The notes below the pieces were generated by a model. That model did not search any database. It had not been told where the DNA came from and worked only from the letters and a program-made list of their open reading frames with translations. Shown one piece after another: positions 36,944 to 48,100 of a DNA stretch of 64,000 nucleotides. How positions within the stretch are numbered: position 1 is the stretch's first letter; every line of letters starts with the position of its first letter. The position numbers and the translations under genes were made by a program. Origin of the DNA: Populus alba. Its lineage: Eukaryota > Streptophyta > Magnoliopsida > Malpighiales > Salicaceae. The DNA is taken from assembly GCF_005239225.2 (NCBI RefSeq), contig NC_133299.1, positions 12,528,967-12,592,966 on the forward strand. The letters run 5' to 3'.

Positions 36944-36948
36944 ATAAG

Positions 36949-39900
36949 ATGACAGGAAGAGGAAAAAAAAACAAACAAAACTGTAGAAGCAAATGAAAAC
37001 AATAAGGGGAACTGTAGTTACTAAAATGAAAAAAAACAATGCCACATGACAGCCCTTGCTAATTAAAAAGACCAGATGGATTAGAGCAAAAAACTCTCAA
37101 CTATAAAAAACATGGACCCAAAAAAAAAAAAAACATTGACAAAGTAATATTTAAATAATGATGGGTTTCAGTATAGAGTTGGTGCTTTTATATAATGATG
37201 GGTTACATTAATTTTGCATGGACAAAGTAATATTTAAATCACAAACATGTATTTATTTGGCATATATGGTTTTACAACCGATGGAGCACAATCTTTTGTT
37301 CTTGAAAATGGATGATCATGACATGCACTTGTCTTTTTTATCTTTATTTCAATATATTTCTAATACTTTATCAACAAAGTATTTCAATATATTTCTAACA
37401 TCTAAAATAAAAAATGAATTAATTTGTAAAAAAACAAACATAAAATGGAAAAGAAAAATACAGCAACAAAGTTGCAAGCAAAAAAGAGGTAAAGTCTGAA
37501 AATAATGGTGCACCTGTAACTTGAGTGATACAGGAAAAAGGTGGTGTTACAACTCTCTGCAACCTAGAGATAGCTCAACACTAATTGGAATAGCATGCCT
37601 GCAACAAATGGTTAAAAATAGAAAGTCACCAAGCAAATTTGAACTTGAGAGATGGACAATAACAACAATAAAAAAAAGACATGCGATTATGAAAATCGAA
37701 AGAAAATAATTACGAAAAATGTGTTCATTCGGCTGCAAAAATGATAGTTGTTGCAATGGAAAGAAGCAAATGCAACAATAAAGAAAGTGAGTGGAATTTG
37801 TTACAATAAACAAGGCTCATACCAAATGACAATTTTTTTTCCAACCAAAATCTTGTTAAAAACCAATTCAGCCACTAATTATATGCAATTCAATTCAAAG
37901 CGATAATCCAGCCACCAGTTACATGCAACTAAAATTAATTAAAGTCATTGCAATTAACAACATAATTTCAGAAAGAGAATTTTGCTCTTTAAATAACTCT
38001 AACATGAGTTCAACCAACTCTTTTTTAAAACACATATCACTAAGCATGAGTTCAAGCAACACCTTTTTTTAAAAAAAGACACACACATATCAGCAAGCAT
38101 ATATTTTCCAGCAGAGCAAAACAACACCCTAATCTCAAGCTATCATGCAAACAAAGAATAAGCATTGATTAACTCAACTTAAGCTCTTTCAACAACAACA
38201 AAGATATTCTAAAAAATTTAGTAGAAAATAACTTGTAAGAAAGAATGAAACAACTAAGAACTATAACACTATTTAATAAAGAAAAAGAGGCATGAAAATA
38301 CCTTGTTAAACATTCCTTGAAAGTGGATAGCAAAATCAATAGCCTACACGATTAAAGATTCTGAGAAGATCCACACAAAATAAAGCAACCTACAAAACAA
38401 ACATTTTCATATGCATAAATCCATTAATCAACTAAATTAGCACCCAAAATCTAGATGGAAAAAAACCACAAATAAATTGTTTTTCTCATATCTGAAGCAC
38501 CAATCAACTTCAAATGCCTCATCTCAAATAACAATTTTGTTAAAAGGGAACAAAACAACGTGAAGTTTAACAACAATGAAGCTACCTAAGGCTTTGCGTG
38601 AACATAGTGCATGAAAAAAATGTTATTAGATAATGTATGCATTATGCTGATCATGTTACAAAGGAATGAGAGAACACAATACAACTCACACATTACCTAG
38701 TAAACTGGAAAAAAAAAAAAAAAAAAACATGGAACCCATTCAAAGGCATACAGATAAGCTGATAGGAAAAGGAAAAAAAAAACAAACAAAACCGCAGAAG
38801 CAAATGAAAACAATAAGGGGAACTGTAGTTACTGAAATGAAAAAAAAAAAAAAAACAATGCCACATGACAGCCATTGCCAATTAAAAAGACCACATGGAT
38901 TAGAGCAAAAAACTCTCAACTATAAAAAACATAGACCCAAAATAAAATAAAAAATTGCATGGACAAAGTAATATTTAAATAATGATGGGTTCCAGTATAG
39001 AGTTCATGTTTTTATATAATGATGGGTTACATTAATTTTGCATGGACAAAGTAATATTTAAATCACAAACATGAATTTATTTGGCATATGTGGTTTTACA
39101 GCCTATGGAGCACAATCTTTTATTCTTGAAAATGGATGATCATGACATGCACTTGTTTTTTTTACCTTTATTTCAATATATTTCTAATACTTTATCAACA
39201 AAGTATTTCAATATATTTCTAATACTTCAATATATTTCTAATATTTCAAAAAAAAAAATGAATTAATGTGTAAAAAAACAAACATAAAATGGAAAAGAAA
39301 AATACAGCAAAAAAGAGGTAAAGTCTGAAAATAATTGTGCACCTGTAACTTGAGTGACATAGGAAAAATGTGGTGTTACAACTCTCTGCAACCTAGAGAT
39401 AGCTCAACACTAATTGGAATAGCATGCCTGCAACAAATGGTTAAAAATAGAAAGTCAACAAGAAAATTTGAACTTGAGAGATGGACAATAACAACAATAA
39501 AAAAAGACATGCGATTATGAAAATCAAAAGAAAATAATTATGAAAAATGTGTTCATTCGGCTGTAAAAATGATAGTTGTTGCAATAGAAAGAAGCAAATG
39601 CAATAATATAGAAAGTGAGTGGAATTTGTTACAATAAACAGGGTTGATACCAAATGAACAATTTTTTTTCCAACCAAAATCTCGTTGAAAACCAATTTAG
39701 CCACTAATTATATGCAATTCAATTCAAAGCGATAATCCAGCCACCAATTACATGCAACTAAAATTAATTAAAGTCATGGCAATTAACAGCATAATTTTAG
39801 AAAGAGAATTTTCTCTATGCAAATTTTGTTGAAAACAAAAGTAGTCGGCAATCATATGTAATTGAATTGAAAGGTCTTGAAATGAGCAATGTATATTCAT

Positions 39901-40440
39901 GGAGAGAAAATAAAACCCAATAAAACAATAATGTTTAAGCATAAAATTGTAAACCATTTCAGGCAGAAATCATACACACTGAAATTTAAAGTGGTAATTT
40001 AATTGCTAACTATATATAATTTAATTCATAGGCCAAGAAAAAATAAAACAACATGTCAAAAATTCTTAATTCAACATACTACATCTTAAATTACCATGTC
40101 AAACCAATAAACAATTTAATTCTCCGTTTTGAAGCATAGAAGTAATAAATGATCACCTAAATTATTTCATTAATTAACCTAGCAATTAACACCCAAACAG
40201 AAAAATCTTCAACATATTATTATTTTTTATTCTTAAGCATCTTTCATTTTGGAATGTATCTCTTTAAATAACCATTAACATGAGTTCAATTAGTTTTTTT
40301 TTTTAAAAAAAAAAAAAAAACACATATTACTAAGCATGAGTTCAAGCAACACCTTTTTAAAAAACACATATCATCAATCATATATTTTCCAGCAAAGCAA
40401 AACAACACCCCAAACTCAAGTTATTAAAATTCAATCAGCC
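36949..40440. repeat. Right part of the tandem array, including an empty Copia site
   Basis: The array continues after the Copia element. Further monomers start at about 37421 and 39263 (spacing 1842). The first extends to 38757, where CAGATAAGCTGATAGG corresponds exactly to the Copia insertion site without an insertion. The unit includes GATGATCATGACATGCACTT (37313 and 39136) and the AACTGTAGTTACT block (37010 and 38820). No coding capacity is apparent. Confidence 0.8.
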
Positions 40441-41903
40441 TTCCTTTGAGTGACAAAACTGTTCAAAGTAGAAAAGACAAAAGTGAAGATGGTGTAGTTG
40501 AGTAGTTGTTTGTCTCAACCAAAGCTTTTTGGTAACACAAATTGTCTAAGAAAATGACAGTGAGAACTGAAATTGCAAGCAAAGCTAGTTCTCTTGATTG
40601 CACACAAAATCAGAGGGAAGAAATTAAGGAATAAAGCATCAAGACCAATCAAAAACTAAACAACCAATCCATTCATTTTACGGAACAAATAAATTAATTA
40701 AAAAAAAATTGTGATAGAATCAAATGTATCCAGTCAAGTCAAAAAACCCTAATTGCAATTAAAAATCAATGTTAAGAGAGATTACAATACGATCTTGCAA
40801 GGTTTTGGCTTTTTCAGCCATGACTTGATCAGCTTGGTGAACAACAAAGTTGTTCCCTACTACCACTGCCTTGCCCATATAGAGAGAATTGAACACAAAG
40901 TGATACAACATACTTGTTTAATGCCTCATCTCAAATAACAAATTCATTCATTTCAATTCATAATTTTTTAATCCAAAACCAGATGGAACAAAAAACACTT
41001 ACCCTAAATCTCCTGTGTTGTTGATTGAAAATCTTTTTTTTTTTTAGGTGCTAGACTTCTAGTCCAGGTTATGGAAAGGCGTTTAAAAAAAAGTAGTGAA
41101 GATATACTGAGGTTTTTCGCTAAAACTCTATGAAAATTCTGTGGTCTTTCCATTCTGCTGCTATTTTTTTTTAAATTCCCTAAAGCGTGCAACACAATTG
41201 TCAAACTCTATAGGCTTCCATGGCCAAATAGTGTTAAATGTTCTAGAAGATTAGGCTCTGTTTCAAATACACAAACCATTTTGGGAACATATTTGTTTCT
41301 TTTTCTTTAACCCCCCTCATTCATATCCCACCAAACACAAATATTATATGAAACTCTTTGGGGGCTAGGAGAAGGCTAAGGTAATTTTTGTGCTTGGAGG
41401 GTCTTTGGGGCTAATGCTATTAACTTTGATTTGCTGAATGTTTATAGTCAAATGTTATTGGGGCATAAGGATTGGTATATTACTAATAACAAAAAAGGCA
41501 ATAAACAATGCTATAAATAATCGTTCAACAAAAGGAAAAAAAATTAAAGACAACTAAAAGGAGCCAAATCTTAGAAATACAGTAAAGAAACAATGAACAA
41601 ATCTGGCTTTCACATGAAAGGAAAACGTTGGAAATAAGCATTGACATGTCTAAACAAACCTCTCTGCACAAAGTTTATAACTTGCAACCCAAATTGATTT
41701 GAAACTAAAGCTGAGGAAAAGCATAGAATAATCTTAAAAAACTAACCTTTGTCTTAGTGGAACACGGGGAAAAAGTTAGGAGCCACCACATCCAAAAGTA
41801 AAGCTTAAAGCATTATATATCTTTGCATGAAAAAAGGAAAGTACATGCCCACCAACATGATAAAAAGCAAGTAACTGGATGTCACAAAACAAAAGTGATT
41901 GCT
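40441..41903. other. Mostly non-coding DNA right of the array
   Basis: The stretch contains a copy of the CCTCATCTCAAATAACAA piece at about 40922, a run of T at 41034, and AT-rich sequence. Apart from the short ORF at 40759-40878 no coding signal is seen. Confidence 0.4.
40759..40878 (-). other. Short open frame, possible captured gene fragment
   Basis: A 39-codon minus-strand frame starts with ATG at 40878 (MGKAVVVGNNFVVHQADQVM). Composition looks protein-like, with no low complexity, unlike the surrounding A-rich DNA, and a GT donor-like site sits at GATC|GTATTG. I do not recognise the sequence. It may be a first exon, an exon picked up by a Helitron, or chance. Confidence 0.25.
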
Positions 41904-42156
41904 ATGACCAGATATGAAATAGAGTTCTTAAAAAATATTCCAACAGGACAACCCATCACCTACCCAAGTCAGAACTAAACTAACAAATCAGCCCCCTCAC
42001 CTTGTCTCCACATTTCCCGCTCAAGAAAAAATGACCAGATATGAAATAGAGTTCTTAAAAATATTCCAACAGGACAACCCATCACCTACTCAAGTCAGAA
42101 TTAAACTAACAAATCAGCCCCCTCACCTTGTCTCCACATTTCCCGCTTAAGAAAAA
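41904..42156. repeat. 127-bp tandem duplication
   Basis: ATGACCAGATATGAAATAGA at 41904 recurs at 42031. The copies agree to the end (CATTTCCCGCTCAAGAAAAA versus CATTTCCCGCTTAAGAAAAA) with only a few differences, so this duplication is fairly young. Confidence 0.9.
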
Positions 42157-43019
42157 CACTGCACATCACAATGGTAGCAACATGCCAACCTTGACGTGCA
42201 TTAAATGCCTGTCAGCTGAAACAGCTTAAAACCATACTCCTCTTCTTTTTTCATCAGCATGCTGAACCAACCCACTCTCAACTATCTCAACTGAGACATC
42301 CAAATGCATGTCAACATCTTAATTATTAGGGGGGGAAAACGTACCAACACAAAGAAATGCAAGCAAACCAGCCATGTATAAATAAGAACCACAAAGAGCC
42401 TTTTAATCCATGCCAAGCCACCTAATAAACAAAGCTTCACTGTCAAGTGATATTTTGTAAAAAAGCAAACTGAAAATTAAATTAATTTTAAAAAAACCAA
42501 AACTGGTCAGTCAATCACTGCAATAATATACAAAATCTGACCAAATTACTAATCACAAATAAGCTCACCTGCTCTCTCAATCAAATCTAACTAAGTGGGC
42601 GTTGCATTTAATGTAGCATACTGAGAACACATACAACCCATAAGAAAGAACTCCTAAAATCAAGCTAGATTTTCTGGTGGCGGCCACGTCTCTATAGACT
42701 AAAGTCCCTTTCCCTTTCAGCCTAAGCCATCATGAAATCCAAGCCGTCGTTCACTCTTCATTTCCCGGTCTTTCCTTTTAGGATCTATATGCAATTATAA
42801 AATCTGTCAGTGAGGGCCCAAGCAGCAAGAAAAAGGAGGAGCTAAAATTCCCTATCAGACAAAGCTCTATAAGGTAACGAAAAAAATCAGACGGCAGGTG
42901 AACGAAGCCTATGGAAGTCATTTACGGATCCAGATTCCATTCTTTTTTAGTGAACGAAGCGCAAGCTCTGGCCAGACCTCCTGGTGAGAACTAGATGATG
43001 CAAACTAAGATCTTGTAGC
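42157..43019. other. Non-coding DNA between repeats
   Basis: No domain-bearing frame, RNA gene or repeat border was recognised. A stretch near 42660-42990 is less AT-rich but has stops in all frames. Confidence 0.35.
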
Positions 43020-44424
43020 GTGAGAAAACACTAAAGCAGACCTTCAAGCGATTAGAATTGCTCCAGTCCACAATAATTACCCTTGGTGGCCACAATGTTT
43101 TCTTAAGCCCTTTTAGTATTTTTTTAATTTTAACTTAGATAAATCTGGAATTGTGAATGTGTTATTTGCTTTGTTTGTGAGGTGTTTGTATCAGAAAAAA
43201 CAAAGAGATGAAAAGTTGTAACCTATTAAAGATATATGGTAGGGATGCTGCCACGTGCCCAACCAAAAAAATTAAAAAACAGTGAAATAAAACTGGCCAA
43301 AACTTACCGCAAGAATAAATTTTAAACGTAAACAGTGCAATCCACAGTGATTTTAGACACAATCTACAGTGATTCGTGAGAAAACACTAAAGCAGACCTT
43401 CAAGCGATTAGAATTGCTCTAGTCCACAGTAATTACAATAGGCGGCCACAAGCCCTTTTAGTATTTTTTTTAATTTTAACTAAGATAGATCTGAAATTGT
43501 GAATGTGTTATTTGCTTTGTTTGTGAGGCGTTTGTATCAGAAAAAACAAAGAGATGAAAAGCTGTAACCTGTTAAAGATATATGGTAGGGATGCTGCCAC
43601 GTGCCCAACCAAAAAAATTAAAAAACAGTGAAATAAAACTGGCCAAAACTTACCGCAAGAATAAATTTTAAACGTAAACAGTGCAATCCACAGTGATTTT
43701 AGACACAATCTACAGTGATTCGTGAGAAAACACTAAAGCAGACCTTCAAGCGATTAGAATTGCTCTAGTCCACAGTAATTACACTCGGCGGCCACAGGCC
43801 CTTTTAGTATTTTTTTTTAATTTTAACTAAGATAGATCTGGAATTGTGAATGTGTTATTTGCTTTGTTTGTGAGGCGTTTGTATCAGAAAAAACAAAGAG
43901 ATGAAAAGCTGTAACCTGTTAAAGATATATGGTAGGGATGCTGCCACGTGCCCAACCAAAAAAATGAAAAAACAGTGAAATAAAACTGGCCAAAACTTAC
44001 CGCAAGAATAAATTTTAAACGTAAACAGTGCAATCCACAGTGATTTTAGACACAATCTACAGTGATTCGTGAGAAAACACTAAAGCAGACCTTCAAGCGA
44101 TTAGAATTGCTCTAGTCCACAGTAATTACACTCGGCGGCCACAATGTTTTCTTAAGCCCTTTTAGTATTTTTTTTAATTTTAATTAAGATAGATCTGGAA
44201 TTGTGAATGTGTTATTTGCTTTGTTTGTGAGGCGTTTGTATCAGAAAAAACAAAGAGATGAAAAGCTGTAACCAGTTAAAGATATATGGTAGAGATGCTG
44301 CCACGTGCCCAACCAAAAAAATGAAAAAACAGTGAAATAAAACTGGCCAAAACTTACCGCAAGAATAAATTTTAAACGTAAACAGTGCAATCCATAGTGA
44401 TTTTAGACACAATCTACAGTGATT
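43020..44424. repeat. Tandem array, four units of about 350 bp
   Basis: Units begin GTGAGAAAACACTAAAGCAG at 43020, 43376, 43722 and 44069 (spacings 356, 346, 347). Units 1 and 4 keep a piece reading AATGTTTTCTTAAGCCC that units 2 and 3 have lost. Each holds the internal module GCAATCCACAGTGATTTTAG and ends CACAATCTACAGTGATTC. The repeated 66-residue minus-strand frame is a by-product. Confidence 0.93.
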
Positions 44425-44579
44425 CACTGATCTCTTTTAGGTTTTTTTTTTATATAATTTAATTTAATGCAATCCTTCCATTTATTTTGTACAACTAACT
44501 GACAGCTGGATTTTTTAGTAGCTAAACGGAGTCACTTAATGCCTTTTAAACATGGAAAATTGGTAACTGTAGACCTGAG

Positions 44580-44822
44580 ACCATAGTTTTGAAACATGGT
44601 CTGGCTCGACTGGTCGATCTGGGACTTAGCTGATCCGGGATTAGAACGGGTCCAGGTTGTAGAAAAAATAAAAAAAGAAAAAACCCGGTGTGACCCCGCT
44701 GACCTGGCGACCCGGCAAAACCCGGCCGCAAACCCGTTGACTTTTTTTTTAAAATAACCCGACTGACCAGGTCAAAACCTGGAACCTAGACCTTAAACCG
44801 GGCCGAGTTTTAAAACTGTGTC
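44580..44822. mobile_element. Small inverted-repeat element upstream of DEX1
   Basis: Left end CCATAGTTTTGAAACATG and right end CGAGTTTTAAAACTGTGTCC form an imperfect inverted repeat of about 15 bp. The interior is rich in ACCCGG/CCGGGT and GACCTGG words, unlike its surroundings. It is non-coding and probably a MITE. Confidence 0.5.
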
Positions 44823-45159
44823 CAAGATGACCCTAACCGAACTAAAAACTATTAAATTATACGTTTACCCATCAACTCCTTCATAATTAGATTCTACCTG
44901 CATGTGATTATAATTTAACAAAAACCAAGGGGCATTTTGAAATGTCCTCGTCTCACTTCAGTTTTCAACTCTTCTTCGTCGAAAAAATTTAGATAGAGAG
45001 AGAGATCGATCGATCTCCATAGAACCCTAATTAGGGTTTATCTAAATTCCATAAATCCCCATTAATTTGATTACGTATTCACTTATCCACTAACCAAACA
45101 GTTTCTAAACCGTAAATTAATTAATTCTACCTCTGAAGTGAAAAACCAAAAGCCATCAC
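44823..45159 (+). promoter_or_regulatory. Promoter and 5' leader region of DEX1
   Basis: About 340 bp separate the small inverted-repeat element from the DEX1 ATG. It holds a GA-rich run (AGATAGAGAGAGAGATCGAT, 44991-45010) and CCCTAATTAGGGTTT at 45024, a motif frequent in plant 5' leaders. No TATA box is assigned. Confidence 0.45.
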
Positions 45160-48100
45160 ATGAAACCTCCAGCGATTAGAGTTTTCTTGATCTGTTTCTT
45201 ATTATTCACCACTTCCATTCATGGAGATGAGTCCAAAAAGAACAAATTTCGAGACCGAGAAGCCACGGACGATGCCCTTGGTTACCCTGACATGTGAGTT
45301 CGATTTTTTTTTTTTAATTTTACAATTAATTTCAATCATTTTATGATTTCTGCTAGCTTGATAGGTCTAATTCTGGTTGATTTGAATTCCTACGTGTATA
45401 GAGATGAGGACGCGTTGTTGAATACACGTTGCCCTAGAAATCTAGAGCTGAGATGGCAAACCGAAGTGAGTTCTAGCATTTACGCTACTCCATTGATTGC
45501 CGATATCAATAGGTAATTAAATAACTAATCTTTTAGTTTACTTAATTATCATTTGGGATTTTAATGATATTTACATGCATTTATTTTAGTGATGGAAAAC
45601 TTGATGTAGTGGTTCCTTCTTTTGTTCACTATCTTGAAGCTCTAGAAGGTTCTGATGGAGACAAAATCCCAGGTAAAGTTTCAATTTCGATTTTCATCCT
45701 GGGTTATGAATCAGCTTAATAAGATCAACTACAACATTTTATCAGGTTGGCCTGCATTCCACCAATCAACGGTGCATGCAAGTCCTCTCCTATATGATAT
45801 TGACAAGGATGGTGTGAGGGAGATTGCTTTGGCTACTTACAATGGTGAAGTTCTCTTCTTCAGGTATTTTTTTGTTGTTGTTGTTGTTATGTAGTTGTTG
45901 TCTTATATTATTGGTTTTAGGTAGTGTTGGATTAGGTGCCCAAGCTAATAGATTATATATGTTTTCTACTTTAGGGTTTCAGGATACATGATGACTGATA
46001 AACTGGAAGTGCCTCGTAGGAGAGTTAAAAAGAATTGGTATGTGGGTCTGGATCCAGATCCCGTGGATCGTTCTCATCCAGATGTTCATGATGACCAACT
46101 TGTCTTAGAGGCTACTGAGAATAAATCACAGTCTCGTAAGTTAATGTTGGATTCATAACTGTTTGTGCCTTCGGTACTGCTTTTGTTTGCGTTAGTGTTA
46201 ATATTTTACTGGTCAACTGAGGAAGTTGCCTGTGGTTTCTGTTTCCCTTTTCTTTTGAAGGATGACAGAACCTGGTTTGATCCTCTTTATTATTTTATAT
46301 GTGACACAGAGTCCCTAACGGATGCCAATGGTTTGAGCTTAGGATTTGAACTTGGCAGTTCTGAGTTAAAATCTTTGTTAGGGTTGGAGTGTAAGGGTTT
46401 ATGGATGTAGGAAGGCTACACTCTATCGCGTGTCTCAAAACCCCATTGAATTCTTGAAATATAACTATAGAAATGAGACACTGTAGAATTGCTCTTAAAG
46501 ATCGGTTAAACTAAAACATATGACGTTCCATTCTTTACAGGCACTTCTGGTAACCAAGAATGATAAATAGGGAATCTGTATTGGAATTGGAATGGGAATG
46601 GATGGGTTTAATGTGCATGGCATGAAGAACTAGGAAGGAGATTAGAGCAATGCAATATCCATAATAAATTTAACTGTATGATGGTGGTAGTGGCCGTAGG
46701 GATAGTCACCTTGGGGTTTGGGTGGGGGGGAATGAATGTTATAAATGCAGTGTAATTTTATGGATGTGTTATTGGCTTTAGTTTTATAACCTGCATCCAG
46801 TCAGTGGCTATAAAATATGGAAGGATCTATTTTCATTTCTTCTCTAGTTCTCATAGCCATTGCTTACCTAGCACCATGGATGGAAATGAATGAACTTCTT
46901 TTCTTTTTCTATTCCCATTTCTAGTCTTTATTCCAAGTTGACAAACAGGCCCCCTTAGGGATTAAAGTACTGAAGATTTTGAAATCATAATTCTATCTGA
47001 TATTTTCTTGGTAATGCTGAATGCAAAGCAAAAACTTGTGGGTGGTAATTTGAATTGTATTGTTCATTCCTGTAGGAATCCAAGTGTAGGAGGAACTAGA
47101 AAGCGCCAAAAATAGGTGTTAATCCCCATTGTCTTCAATAGTTTTCTGAGCCCTTGATTGGCTCCTTATACACATTTTGATCTATGCATACTTTGCCCTT
47201 GTATTGATTTTTATTTGAGCTTGGTCCTGGAGTACAAGATGAATATTAATTTTTCTTTTCCATGGAAATTTTAATGTTTATATGATATCATGAATCCTGT
47301 CCAGGTCTATTTTGAGCTTGGTCTGGCATTTTATGATAGTAAAAATCAAGAAACATAGACAAACTGACCTTGTTGGTAAACATTGGCTGTCAAATTTGTA
47401 GACACAACTGGAAATACACATCAAAATACACCTGAAACAAATTCTTCGATTTCTACATCAACAGACAATAGTCATCCATCAAATGCATCCATTGAGACTG
47501 GAAAGGAAATGAGCGAGAATCAAACGGAAACAATTATCAAACTGTCCTCGCAAGTCGATAATTCTTCTGTAGGTGCTGGGTCAAATGGAACAGATAATGC
47601 TCAGAATGGAACCAATAAAACTCAGAATGGAACCATTACAGTAGAGAAGGAAACCAATAATGCAGAGAATGGAACAAACACTGGAAGAAGGCTTCTCGAA
47701 GATGACAATTCAAAGGGTTCACATGAAGGTGGCTCAGAATCTAAAGAGAATGACCATGAAAATGGTCATGCGGCAACTGTTGAAAATGATGAAGGGTTAG
47801 AAGCAGATGCAGATTCATCGTTTGAGCTATTCCGTGAAAGTGATGAATTAGCCGATGAGTACAGTTATGACTATGATGATTATGTTGATGAATCCATGTG
47901 GGGAGATGAAGAATGGAAAGAAAGGAAACATGAGAGATTAGAGGATTATGTGAATATTGACTCGCATATCTTGTGCACTCCTGTGAGTCTAAAACTCATT
48001 GCTAGTAATGCATTGCAGTAGAGGACTTTTCTTTACAGATGCAAGTAAGATGCAGTTGTGACACACGGATGACATTGTTTTTTTTTTTTTTTTTCCCATC

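Larger units (their letters stand above)
31560..36948 (+). mobile_element. Complete Copia (Ty1-type) LTR retrotransposon with target-site duplication, defective
   Basis: 5.4 kb element, borders TGTTAAAC...TTCTTTA, flanked by ATAAG at 31560-31564 and 36944-36948. Order: 5' LTR, initiator-Met primer site, gag, protease, integrase, reverse transcriptase, RNase H, polypurine tract, 3' LTR, the Ty1/Copia order. Both gag and pol are broken by stops and frameshifts, so it cannot move by itself. The LTRs differ by a 24-bp indel and scattered substitutions, so the insertion is not recent. Confidence 0.93.

Noticed and set aside
43162..44427. Four near-identical minus-strand frames of 66-71 codons
   Set aside because: They repeat only because the 350-bp unit repeats; substitutions and indels show no sign of protein constraint.
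44546..44731. 61-codon minus-strand frame in the GC-rich element
   Set aside because: It is read from the MITE-like element's ACCCGG-rich interior; no domain.
46165..46410. 81-codon frame in DEX1 intron 5
   Set aside because: It lies between exons with proper GT-AG borders and matches nothing recognised.
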